A stretch of DNA of 64,000 nt from Rhizoctonia solani (lineage: Eukaryota; Basidiomycota; Agaricomycetes; Cantharellales; Ceratobasidiaceae). The position numbers and the translations under genes are program-made. Shown here in pieces: positions 11,001-20,303 of the stretch. The first letter of the stretch is position 1. Every line of letters starts with the position of its first letter. Below the pieces are notes generated by a model. That model saw nothing but the letters and a program-made list of their open reading frames with translations, was not told the origin of the DNA and made no database searches. The DNA lies in contig NC_057375.1 in NCBI RefSeq assembly GCF_016906535.1, forward strand, positions 930,001 through 994,000, given 5' to 3'.

Positions 11001-11530
11001 TCCGGCAATCTAAGCAACGAATGACAGCCGGGGAAGACGGGAATCCAACGGAGTTTGAAATTGGAGAAGAAGTATGGCTTGACGCCAGAAATGTCAATCT
11101 GAAGACCCTAAGCTCAAAACTAACGGAACAACGCTTAGGGCCATTCAAAGTCACCGAAAAAATCTCTGATCGCGCGTACAGACTTGAACTCCCACCAACC
11201 ATGCGCATTCATAACGTATTTTACGTGGGTCTACTATCAAAAGTTAAAAGGGACAAGACGCGCGCCTTTGAAAATCGCCCACCGCCGGTCACCGTGGACG
11301 GAGAGGAGGAATACAAAGTGGAAGGGATAACCAATGCAGAAGAACGCAACGGGAAATGGTTTTTCCGGGTAAAATGGAAGGGTTATGGCTCCGAGGAGAA
11401 CACATGGGAACCTCAAGAGAACTTGAAAAATGCGGGGAAAATTTTGAAAAAATACAAGGAAGACATGAGAAAGAAGGCCCTCGGCGCTGCCAAGGCCCTT
11501 AAGGGGGGGCAGTGTCGTAGACACAGTTGA
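8078..11530 (+). CDS. pol: Gag-Pol polyprotein, Pol part (element 2)
   Basis: One open frame of about 1150 codons made by a -1 shift from gag; there is no ATG of its own near the start. Domains in order (residues counted from 8090): aspartic protease (LIDSGTTSSF, about 42-52), reverse transcriptase with YLDD at about 356, RNase H (ETDASGAALG, about 503), integrase zinc finger (H near 720, SCETC near 757), integrase core with DMIVD near 789, SDRGRVFNNKF near 849 and QTER near 885, and a chromodomain (VKWKGYGSEENTWEP) at the C-terminus. All catalytic residues that are lost in element 1 are present here. The chromodomain places it in the chromovirus lineage and would direct insertion to marked chromatin. 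The stop lies 18 bases inside the 3' LTR. Confidence 0.93.
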   Translation, partial: KRVRVPAAARKDPKDSGLVSEICNISISHNRISPLFTISIKPEKQADYLEVLIDSGTTSSFMHPRTAESLRLPLIDLPSPRTVTMLDGSSPQAGKIWKKANLTFSFDGKRITESFLICNTGSHAAILGLKWLDAHNPEIDWNQRTLSFPHAPPEHVAIAEEEEADQNPLEGVPSKYHQYAKVFGEEEFNKLPPHWHYDIGIELTEEGPLNSPLYSMTDAESATLKDWLRDELKAGKIQPSKSSISSPVMFVPKKDGSRRLVVDYRRLNNRTKKNVYPLPRPNDLMAQLRGAKVFTKLDLRWGYNNVRVKEGDEWKTAFRTKYGLYKSLVMTFGLTNAPAAFQHFMNKLFKDLLDVCVIIYLDDILIYSKDDATHTQHVHEVLQRLLDNQLFCKASKCTFHVTSVEYLGIIVLDKGFSLDKLKIQAVQEWPVPAKVKEVQSFLGFANFLRQFVANFSHMAQPLHNLVKKDTPWKWGTKEQEAFQGLKDAITNAPVLCHADPSKLYFLETDASGAALGSILSQRQEDGRLHPLGFLSESFKGAEQNYNTHDKELLAIIRSFEYWRIFLEGTLHPVTVFTDHRNLEYWKESRTFNRRHARWHLLLAGYNFQIVYRPGKQSGKPDALSQRLDHADIPPASQTMLPDPVFANIALVTPEKELQRQIEVSLDQDESLEEILQFLQNESKAPPSIKKAFKDYEMEAGLLFYQGRIVVPDVGTLRTDLLCIFHDSPLAGHPGRQQTLELVLRNYYWPGIRADTYWHVDSCETCQRIRKPKYALIPPQPLKLPSRPWQHLSYDMIVDLPKDGNHDSILVIVDSFTKYGIFVKCSKKLKAPELAELFLEHVWKRHGMPEKTVSDRGRVFNNKFLRALYKRLGIDPHFSLAYHPQSNGQTERVNPSIEHFLRAYSGVNQRDWTKWLPMAEFAYNNAVHSSTGKTPFKALYGWEPTLTPSNVPTDVPEADNLAQTMEAQWSEVESALRQSKQRMTAGEDGNPTEFEIGEEVWLDARNVNLKTLSSKLTEQRLGPFKVTEKISDRAYRLELPPTMRIHNVFYVGLLSKVKRDKTRAFENRPPPVTVDGEEEYKVEGITNAEERNGKWFFRVKWKGYGSEENTWEPQENLKNAGKILKKYKEDMRKKALGAAKALKGGQCRRHS
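11502..11512 (+). other. polypurine tract of element 2
   Basis: AGGGGGGGCAG directly precedes the 3' LTR and lies inside the end of pol. It is the same position and composition as in element 1. Confidence 0.75.
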
Positions 11531-12084
11531 TACCAGGGAATTTATTCCCATTTTCTCGATTTTAAACGAAGACAAACGGACGACATTTTCAATCACGTGA
11601 TCTCGGCGCTTATAACATACGCTAAGCGCCGAGCCACGTCCCCTTCCGCGCTTAGTCAGGATACGTAGCCACCTCCACCTGATGACATCACTATGACACG
11701 TCAGTGACACGTATGCATGAGTAAGGCCGACTGCGGAACGGGGTTCTTATTTGATACGGTATTGCATATAAATGTATTTGTAATTAGTTAGCTCTGTAAT
11801 ATATAAGGAGGCCAACCGACCATGGTAACACCCAGGTCAATTACCTCTTGTTGCATCCCAACACTGTACAAGGGCCTTACAGCCCAGTAAGATACTTAGT
11901 TACACGCCTTAAGCGTTGTTCTCGCTGTACATACGTAGCTCGCCACCGCCTTACAGCGTGTGGTCATCGTAGTTAGTTAGTCCGTCGTCGTAGGGTACAT
12001 CGCCACCGCCTTAAGCGGTTCATTGTAATAGTCACCCGGCCACAAGCGCCTGCACCCTCAACGTCCTTACAGACGTCTAGGACA
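11513..12084 (+). repeat. 3' LTR of element 2 (572 bp)
   Basis: Same termini as 5683-6254, with about 7 substitutions between the pair. It is followed directly by GTGCC and then by the interrupted leader of element 1. Confidence 0.95.
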
Positions 12085-12089
12085 GTGCC
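12085..12089. repeat. target-site duplication (right) of element 2, GTGCC
   Basis: Exact partner of 5678-5682. Confidence 0.9.
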
Positions 12090-12473
12090 TGTATCAGGAC
12101 TTATGGGGCGCTTTATTGTGCTGGCGCTAAGAGCTTGCGTCAACCGCCTAGCGTTGGACAGTCCTTATTGACCAATCAACTGCCATGTACAGGCGTGATG
12201 TGGAACAGGTTTTCTGCAAGCGGGTGGATCTGCTGATTAGCTCTGCTGACAAAGGGTGCGGTGACCGGTGGTACGCGGATGATTAGAATCTGTCTGCCTT
12301 ATAGCAATTTGGTACTACCTGGGGCCAACGCTAGTTTGATTATTGATAGCAAAAGGCGAGCCCGATCAGGTGATTTCCCTTGTGCTAGTACAGGGGACCT
12401 TCTTGTTTGTTGAGACTGAGTGGGGTGTGCTTGGTGGGCACAGTTTGCAACCAACTTAAGGTTGATTACCTAG
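12090..12473 (-). other. 5' leader of element 1 (displaced by element 2)
   Basis: The reverse complement aligns along its length with the leader of element 2 (about 6255-6640), with many substitutions. It is the stretch between the primer-binding site and the start of gag of element 1, cut from the gag by the nested insertion. No protein is encoded. Confidence 0.85.
12460..12471 (-). other. self-complementary primer-binding site (element 1)
   Basis: On the minus strand it reads AGGTAATCAACC, two bases from the LTR border. It is a perfect 12/12 complement of GGTTGATTACCT in its own LTR (12713-12724 on the minus strand), 35 bp after the TATATAA box. Compared with element 2, both partners differ, and the pairing is kept. 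Confidence 0.7.
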
Positions 12474-13046
12474 TGTCCTGGACGTCCTTAAGGGGCGTTG
12501 AGGCAGCGGGCGCTTGTGGCCGTATAAGACTGAGTAAGGAACCGCTTAAGGCGGCAAGGGTACTACCTACAACAACAAGCTACCTAACTACAATGTCCAC
12601 ACGCTATAAGGCGGTGACAAGCTACGTGAGTACAGTGAATCCAATGCTTAAGGCGTGTATCTAAGTAGTTACTGGGCAGTAAGGCCCTTGTACAGTTGGG
12701 AGATGCAACAAGAGGTAATCAACCTGGGTGTTACCATGGTTGGTTGGCCTCCTTATATATTCTACAAGCTAGCTAATTACAAATGTACCATATCAAATAC
12801 TGTATCAAATAAGAACCCTGCTCCGCAGTTGGCCTTACTCATGCATATGTGTCACTGACGTGTCATAGTGATGTCATCAGGTGGAGGTGGCTACGTGTGC
12901 TGAGGTAAGCGCGGAAGGGGATGTGGCTTGGCGCTTAGCGTATGATAAAGCGCCAAAGTCACATGATTGAAAAGGTTGTCCGTTTGTCTTCATTTAAATT
13001 CAAGAAAATGGGGATAAATCCCCTGGTATTGATTGTGTCTACAACA
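12474..13046 (-). repeat. 5' LTR of element 1 (573 bp)
   Basis: Inverted LTR paired with 208-780. The TATATAA box lies at 12753-12759 (minus strand) and the predicted transcript start is near 12724. Ends are TG/CA. Confidence 0.93.
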
Positions 13047-13051
13047 ATTTT
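13047..13051. repeat. target-site duplication (right) of element 1, ATTTT
   Basis: Exact partner of 203-207. Confidence 0.85.
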
Positions 13052-13077
13052 TTACGGACTTAATAGCTTTTATTCTT

Positions 13078-13549
13078 TAATCACATGATCTTGGCACTTA
13101 TTATGCCAAGGTGCTGCGCTGAGATGCCGTGCCAAGGGCGCTTAGGAGAAATCCACGCTTCTGCACAGCCCGCAGCTTGCTTCCTTTTTCACATGTAGTC
13201 TTCTTTTCACACATGCACAGACCACATGTACTTAGTTAGTTTGTCTATAAATATAGCAGGAAAATTGCTTGGAGACCCCAAGTTGATTTTACCTTGTCTC
13301 ATATCCATTGAGGAGGCACCCCAGCCAGCTAAGTAGCTGGCCCCCTAGTAGTAGTCACACTTATTCCTTATTCACTCACCACACCTCCCAGGCCTCAGGC
13401 CCCTTTGTCAACAGTAGTTAGCAATAGTAGACTGCCATAAGCAGAAGTAGTATAGCCTTAGAAAGTAGATTAGAAAGCAGTGTCTGTAGTAGTATGGCCT
13501 CAAGCGCCCGCCCCACTAGCAAGTACCCACATTACAGTGGTGTACAACA
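13078..13549 (+). repeat. decayed LTR of a second family (direct copy)
   Basis: LTR-like stretch with a TATAAATATAG box near 13244 and a GTGTACAACA end at about 13549. It shares long matching blocks with the reverse complement of 13812-14276, for example AGCAGGAAAATTGCTTGGAG. No internal coding part is present. Confidence 0.7.
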
Positions 13550-13551
13550 GT

Positions 13552-13616
13552 TTGTCTTTGTTTAAATTTGAGAAAATGGGAATAAATTCCCTGGTATTGA
13601 GTGTGTCTATGACAAC
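13552..13616 (-). repeat. fragment of a family-1 LTR end
   Basis: This stretch is very similar to the last 65 bases of the inverted LTRs at 715-780 and 12980-13046 (the region with gagaaaatgggaataaatt). It is a small relic lying between the two inverted LTR relics. Confidence 0.7.
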
Positions 13617-14290
13617 TGCATAAGGCAGTGGGAAGCTATCCTACAGTGACTAGCTAACTAACTGCAGCCACAAGATTGTTGTAACTGCACTGTAAGGTGG
13701 GCTACTTGCTAGTGGGCAGACACTTAAGGCTGTACTACTACAGTAATGATCTAACTACGTAAGGCTATACTACTGGCTAACTGCTTAAGGTGGCAACTAA
13801 TGGATTCTTGGTGTTGTACACCACTGTAAGGTGGGTACACACTAGTGGCAGGTGCTTGGGGCTGCAACTAATACAAGGTCAATCTGACTAATTGATCTGT
13901 CTAGGCTATACTACTGTAACTGCTGATGCTTAAGGCATTCTACTTCTATCTACTGTCAATGGAGGGGGCCTTAGGCCTGGGAGGTGTGATAGGTCTATCT
14001 GAGGCAGGTGAGCAGTGTACTACTGATATCCCAGCTACTTAGCTGGACTTCTGGGACCTGTCTGTAGAGAGAGACAAGGTAAAATTGACTTGGGGTCTCC
14101 AAGCAATTTTCCTGCTGTATATATGTCAAAACAAAGTAAATACATGTGGTCTGTGCATGTGTGAAAGAGAAGAGTGCTGCGGGCTGCACAGAAGTGTGGA
14201 TTTCTCCTAAGCGCCCTTGGCACGGCATCTTGGCGTGGCATCTTGGCATAATAAGTGCAAGATCACATGATCAAAAAGGTAAAGATACAA
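13617..14290 (-). repeat. decayed LTR of a second family (inverted copy)
   Basis: The part 13812-14276 is the inverted partner of 13078-13549. The part 13617-13811 adds further blocks of the same kind, ending in 'ttgtaactgcac' and 'tgttgtacacc', as if the terminal part had been duplicated. The two arms together form a large imperfect inverted repeat. Confidence 0.65.
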
Positions 14291-15918
14291 GGTTTGGAAA
14301 AAATACTAAAAATATTAGAAAAATAGCGCAAGTCTGGTGGTATAATTCAAGAGGGTGTAACAAAGATGAATCAGGCTATGAAAGAATTGATATCTAAAAT
14401 CAGTATGTATTGATCTTGATTTCAGCTCAATTCTCACTTAAACACATGCACTGATTTTCAGCATTATAACCTTGTACAGTGAAACCTAACCACCCCACAA
14501 CCTTCACCATATTCACTTGCAGAAAGAACATATTATAGGCAATATTATATATACAGGACACTTGCTACTGGGCTGGCTAGCCCTGTTCTTGAATTAGAAG
14601 CAACATGAAGATCAGTCAATCAGCAATAGCAAAACTTTTTTTACCTCATATACAGAAAGAGCAACAGGCCAAGTGGTGTGTGTTTATCTCCCATTGTTCC
14701 GGAAGTATGGTAGACTTTTTGGTGTCCGGCTGAGTAGCCTAGGCCTGTTGCTGACATCATTGAATAACAACATGTGGTGAAGAGCAGTAATCTATGATAT
14801 GATATAACTGCTCTTCCCTTCCAGTAATAGTAGTACATAAGGTTAAACATAGGGCAAGGTAAAGAAGAATTTTCCCGCTACTCAAAACCCAAGGTTGGTT
14901 AAAAGCTAGTCTGGGCACTGTTGAGTATGACTTGAGATGGAAACTGGTATGCACGGATGTGCGCGGGTCTAGTAGCGGTGTGCGCTCTACCCAAGAGACC
15001 TTCATTAAAATTTCACTAGTGTATCCGCCCAAGTTGCATTAATCCACAGCTCAGTTCTCAAGTCTGCATGGTTTATGATGTGGAGGATATGAGCAAAAAC
15101 ATCCGGACCCGCATGTACCCACGTGGACTTGTTTCCATTTGCAGATATGACATTCAACATGTCATAGGGATTCAATCGAGATGTATGGTAAAAGGCATCC
15201 AGGGAAGAGCACCGTCATATCGAATTATCCTTCAAGAAACACTCTCTGCCCAACCATGCATGTAACCTAATTAAATTCACCTTTTGTCCCAAGCTTCCCA
15301 GATTTGGGGTGGTCCACTCAGATAATCAATACTGACACACCACAAGCTCTCTGAAGAGAAATGGAGACAATCCCCTATATTAAATGAGGTATGTAGATCA
15401 ATAACAAAATCTTAGTATCACTATCCAAGATGGTGCTCTTGTCAAAACAATACCTTGCAGGTCTGAATTTGCTGCAGCCAGCTGTAGTAGTTGCGTATTA
15501 AGTAAAACTAGGGCTCGCCAAGTTGGATTCTGCTTTGTCAACGTGACAAACGTGCAAAAGTCTCACAAACAACTCATTCACAATATATACAAACTCAACA
15601 CGGTGGGGCTAGAAGCGGAACCTTATTAATTTGTTGTGCTGCTAAAGCGCAAATTGCATGAAAAGCCAATACCTATAGGCCCATATATGCGAAAAGCAAT
15701 AATCATGATCCGATCCACTTATCATCACCATTGAATCGGTTTGTGTTACTGGTTCTTGCTCATCTTTTGATCAGATTGAGGTCATAGCGGTACTTAGATA
15801 ACCAATTAGTGCCCGGAACCCAAGCGAGCATATCAAGTAGTGCATGCCACCTGCCAGTATTTAAATACATCACTTTGTCTCCCTAACTGCACTCCCAAGC
15901 TCTCTCCATCTGTCTAGT
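14291..15918. other. AT-rich intergenic region
   Basis: No frame with codon structure or recognisable protein motif was seen. A TATTTAAATA box near 15857-15866 lies about 55 bp before the P450 start and probably serves that gene. Confidence 0.55.
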
Positions 15919-18267
15919 ATGGCACCAAACCTTATGGCTGTTTGCCTTGCTGTTTCCTTCTTGATTCTTGTCTTAATACAACGTTACATTCTTGGAAACT
16001 TGAGCTTTGGTAGAAGTCTTTGGCATCCACCCTCAATCCGGTCTCTACCAGTCGTGGGGCATGCCCTCTCACTCCCATCTGGCCTAGACCACATAAATTT
16101 CCTGGAGATGGGGAAAAAACTGGGCAGTATGTCGCTATGATAGTTAGATCTATGAGCTCTGGTGTTTTCTGATGTTTTTGCCTAAACTTATGCGCATTTA
16201 GGCGATATTATTTATCTGAACATCATAGGGAAATCCGTCATCATACTCAACTCTGCTCAAGCTGCTTTGGATCTTCTTGATAAACGTTTGGCTATTTATT
16301 CCAACCAAACCACTGCCCCCATGGTAAACAACCGTGAACTGTGAGTTCACTGTTAGCGTTTACTTGGGCTATCCATGTATGTCAACAAAAGCTCACCCCA
16401 TTTTTCAGACTTGACTGGCCAGAATTTGCAGGGATGCTGCCGTACAATGACCTTTGGCGCCGTCAACGTCAGAGGATGACAAACTGGCTCAATCCACGTT
16501 CTGTAAGTCATTTCAGCGGCCTCCAGCAGGACGAGGCATGTTTGCTTCTTGGAGGCTTGCTTGAGCTGTCGGGAGCCTCTGGCCTTTTTGTAAAATTAAA
16601 ACACCAACTTTTCTTTTGAGTAGTTTCCGATTTCCGAAATCAAAACATCTGTATACTAATGTGAAAGACCCATCCAGTAGATTGGGGTCAACTATGTTGA
16701 GGTCGACCTACGGATATTGTCCTAAAGATGACCAAGATTTGATCTATGTGAATGCCCTTCAAACCTCAATCAATCTTCTTGATGCTGTAATGATTAGCAG
16801 TCAGTAACATCCACAAGCTCTGAACCCAGGTTAATAAGCTAAATGGAACGGACAGACTTTTGGGTCAATGCGTTCCCAATCCTTGCTAGCGTTCCTGATT
16901 GGGTTCCTGGAACTGGTTGGAAACGTACCGCCCGGGAATGGAGAGAACAAAAGGTCAAAGCTATCAACACGCCCTACGAATGGACAAAACAACAGAATGT
17001 ACGTATAAAGATTCACACTAACTCTCAACTATATTATTAGAGCAATTGTCTCATTCAAGGCTACGTTCAGGCAAAGGGAGATTTTGAGCACTCATTTCTT
17101 GGATGCTTACTGGATGACAATGAATCTACTGGTGAATCATGCACGGCCAAGCAAGAGAAGGAACTAAAGGAACTGTGTTACACCTTGTTTGTTGGTAAAT
17201 ATTTTGCTCGACATTTATTATCAGAACGCTATATATGTTTAACCTAATCCAATATCAAACAGGTGGTACCGACACAGTGAGTCATTCCCTGTGTGCTACA
17301 TTTTACATATATCCTCACCCATGCAAACCTATAACCAGACAGGGACAGCTCTTTTGAGCTTTGTTGCAGCCATGGTGGCTCACCCAGAGGCTCAAATAAA
17401 AGCACAGGCCAAGATAGACTCTGTTATTGGCTACGCAACTAGATTACCAACACTTGCTGATGCTGGCCAACTACCCTACGTCCAGCAACTTATTCTTGAA
17501 GTTATACGCTGGTTGCCTGTAGCACCAACAGGTAAGATAATCAATGTATTTGTACTTTTTTAAACAAAAACAAAAATAAACCTGATCCTTGGGTGCATTA
17601 CAGGGGGACCTCCACATCAGTGCTCCCAGGACGACGTTTACCGAGGATATGATATTCAAAAGGGGACTATTGTGTAAGTCAGGGAGCTTTGACCTATATT
17701 ATAGTTAACTCTATGCATTGAATCTTGCCAATCGTAGGACGGTTAATCTTTGGTAAGACGAAACTTCACACTTTGCACCTATAGATGCTAACTACATACT
17801 TTGTTGAAAGGGCATTAAGTCGCGATGAGACTGTCTACAACAACCCTGAGGTATTCGACCCCGAGAGGTTTGCTGATTCAAACGTGACCGCTTTGCCAAA
17901 CTTCGGATGGGGGAGACGGTAAGTACTTATCAGGCATCTGATTATGGGTGATGTACATCGCTATTCACCATACATTGTTAGTAAATGCCCTGGAAATCAC
18001 TTTGCCGAAGCATCTCTCTTCCTATTTATATCTTCGATGCTCACAACCTTTACCTTCTCTCGCAAGGTAGACCCAGATGGAAGGGAAGTCACCCCCAAGA
18101 TTGAGGGAGACTATAATAACCTTGCCCTGTGAGTTGTAGACCAACCCTTCAATCCTTTTGTTTCTATACTCATCTCATGAAGCATACTCAAACCATTCGA
18201 GTTTGAACTGTCCCCACGATCTGAAGAACATAAACAACTTGTCATTGATAACATGCCCAAGGATTAA
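15919..18267 (+). CDS. cytochrome P450 monooxygenase, one apparent frameshift
   Basis: Microsomal haem-thiolate oxidase of the type abundant in Agaricomycetes. The N-terminus has a membrane anchor (LMAVCLAVSFLILVLIQ), followed by a proline hinge (RSLPVVGHA). The I-helix motif GGTDTTGTA (split over three exons near 17265-17350), ExxR (EVIRW, near 17500), PERF (FDPERF) and the haem loop FGWGRR/KCPG (intron between) are all present. The gene has about 11 exons, the first 15919-16126 and the second 16202-16340. Exon 3 ends in TGA at 16617-16619 directly before a good donor (GTAGTT at 16620). The exon 4 acceptor (16677, branch TACTAAT) is out of phase by one base, so one extra T in the run 16614-16617 would explain both. 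This may be a mutation or a read error. The substrate is unknown. Confidence 0.85.
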
Positions 18268-19097
18268 GAGTACTCGAGACAGCGGAGCAGCGGTTATGTG
18301 TAATGCCAAAATAAATGAAGCTTCTCAACTTGTAAATGCCATACATGTTCTAATCTGTGTCGTTGGATCACAATGGTGGGGTGGTGGAATAAATAAATAC
18401 GAAGTCGATGTATATGTGTGTAAGTGAATATATACATGTATGCGCATAACGCAAGTATAGTGAAATGTGCTGTGAGTTAGGAAGAATACGGTAAGAAGTT
18501 GGGGCTGTCAAGGGTGCGTTAGCATCGCTGGTAGGAGAGACTAGGGCACCAAGACACAAGGGACGCTCGCGGGGTAGGCGGTCATCCTTCCCAGCTACAG
18601 AGTGGAGTGACGGGTAGGAAAAGAAAGAACTGCGTCCACCTCCGTAAAGGCGGGGCAGTAAATGGATTGTTCAGAGTCACATGTGGACGGAAAGGCAGGT
18701 AAGGAATTGCGACTCCCCACATGAATAAGTGCGTGCTGTGACACCTTGCTGGCTCCGTACATGATGAAAATTCGTTTGAAACGAAATAGATCCCAGATAC
18801 CGTGTCCGTATAACCTCGAGCTATATGGTTTTGATATACCCTGAACCATTGGTCGGCTCAGGTTACTACAGTTGGAGACCTTGCGAATGAACTTAATTTT
18901 TCTTACACTGAAATTGACGATAGCTGGAAGGCTAAGTTTGAGTGAGTCAGTTTTACTCTATCATACCATGCTCATGGCTTGATATTGTAACACGTAGCGT
19001 CCGGATACGGTACTAGGCTGTGATGATTGTAGGTAATAGCTCAATGGCACAAGCTCGCAAGAGCACATCCCAACCAGCTTGCCGTTACCCAGCCCAA
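18268..19097. other. intergenic region after the P450
   Basis: No gene supported. The right end may hold unrecognisable N-terminal remains of the dehydrogenase relic that follows. Confidence 0.5.
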
Positions 19098-19642
19098 CAC
19101 GCCTACAAGAACAACCTCATCAAGACGGGTGGCTCGATGGTCATGACTATCGGTAATGTTCATCACTGGCCATATCCCGGGTGAGGCTTGGTAAATGGGT
19201 TGGCGGGTGTGATCGAGAGCTCGACTCGGGGGTTGCGCGATTGATCTTAAACCTATTCGGTAAGCCTAAGCGCTCGCCTCGCCGTTTCAAACGGCGTTAC
19301 TGACTCGGCTTGTTCAAGTATGAACACCATGTATGTCAATGCATCCAATACATCATGTTCACCCAGCAAGACATTCTTCTTATTAGAGCCCCTGGAATAA
19401 CAGACACCTAACTCTTCTCAAGCTTTTCGCCGGAAGCACGAGATAGTTTATTCAAATCTCAAGAAGAGAAACTACCTGTCGGGCATGTCGGGACGCCCGA
19501 AGAAACCGCCGAGGCATATATTTTCGCCGCGAAGGTAATACAGATCCAGTTACTTTGTATAAAGCTACACATTTGGTATCACTAGCGCACTTATCTTACG
19601 GGCCAAGTTATCGTTATTGACGGTGGAGGAGTGTTGGCTTGA
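19098..19642 (+). pseudogene. relic of a short-chain dehydrogenase/reductase
   Basis: Pieces of a classical SDR can be read in order but in shifting frames. They are HAYKNNLIKTGGSMVMTIGNV (the beta-5 strand region), GVIESSTRGL followed after a one-base shift by AIDLKPIR, then LPVGHVGTPEETAEAYIFAA, and after a probable intron TYLTGQVIVIDGGGVLA with a stop at 19640-19642. The last segment is the typical SDR C-terminus (TGQxxxxDGG). The N-terminal Rossmann motif TGxxxGxG was not found, and there are stops and shifts, so the gene is dead. The neighbouring P450 could once have been a partner, but that is only inference. Confidence 0.75.
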
Positions 19643-20076
19643 GTCAAAATGTGTGGCCCTATGGTTCTCGTTACAACCTTGAGTACCTACTCTCTAACAG
19701 AATATTAGGATAAATGTTCTCTGATAGAATTGCCGTTTAATCTTCGTATAAGTTTGGTCTTTCGATACGGTTGAATGGCTTTTTGGGGCGGAAACTTGGC
19801 TACATAATAATGCACGTCGAGTATATGCACAGTACTATATGAAAGCATGATAGATAGGTTGCACTCGAAAACTAAAATATTCAACCCATTGGCATTACTA
19901 GCATGTACGTATGAGGATAATTTATACACCAAGCCATATTACTCTAGATTCATTCTCGATCTCAAAAGTCCCAACCCCCCCTGGACGCTTGCGAATAAAT
20001 AAGAGCCAGCCGGGTTCGCAACTGGGTAAACTGTTAGATTCGTCTCCAATAGTGTAGGAGCGGGAGCGCATTACCT
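19643..20076. other. intergenic region
   Basis: AT-rich, no gene seen. Confidence 0.5.
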
Positions 20077-20303
20077 TTACATGATAATCTCGCACATTGA
20101 AAAGTTCGACCCCGAAGTCTTGGTCGATTGAGTAGCCTCAGAAGTCTGGTTCGTCATACCAGCGGCGCCTTTTAAATCAAGAGTTCAAAATCAGATACAA
20201 ATAATTAGTGGAAAAAAGACTCACTGTTGGCCTCGGTCTTCCGAGTGACAGACTTGTCGACGGGAGCGACAAAGGTGGAAGCAGAAGTGAAAAAGTCGGC
20301 CAT
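20077..20303 (-). CDS. small two-exon protein (56 aa), unknown function
   Basis: Exon 1 (20303-20225) starts MADFFTSASTFVAPVDK. It ends at a GTGAGT donor, and the 56-bp intron ends in AAAAG. Exon 2 (20168-20077) continues in frame to a TAA, giving 56 residues. The protein is hydrophilic, rich in S, T and N, has no signal peptide and ends ...FSMCEIIM. A TATAAAAAG box stands about 90 bp upstream. The cysteine five residues from the end resembles a prenylation box but is one residue too long for classical CaaX. It might be a small peptide precursor or simply a short unknown protein. I do not recognise a family. Coding status rests on the intron signals and the promoter position. Confidence 0.5.

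Larger units (their letters stand above)
5683..12084 (+). mobile_element. element 2: nested Ty3/gypsy chromovirus (6402 bp)
   Basis: A complete element on the plus strand: 572-bp LTR, self-priming primer site, leader, gag, -1 shift, pol with chromodomain, polypurine tract and 572-bp LTR. It is flanked by the 5-bp duplication GTGCC. The two LTRs differ at about 7 positions, 6 of them CpG-type transitions, so it is younger than element 1. The pol frame is fully open from 8018 to 11530, but gag contains one in-frame TGA, so this copy probably cannot make its own capsid. Trans-complementation remains possible. Confidence 0.95.
208..13046 (-). mobile_element. element 1: outer Ty3/gypsy chromovirus, interrupted by element 2
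   Basis: This is a full-length LTR retrotransposon read on the minus strand. The order is 5' LTR (12474-13046), leader, gag, pol (protease, reverse transcriptase, RNase H, integrase, chromodomain), polypurine tract and 3' LTR (208-780). Its gag 5' region is split by the nested insertion 5683-12084 plus one copy of the GTGCC duplication, leaving about 6.4 kb of its own sequence. The two 573-bp LTRs differ at 15 bases by eye, all at CpG-derived sites. Several stops and lost integrase catalytic residues show that it cannot move by itself. Confidence 0.92.
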
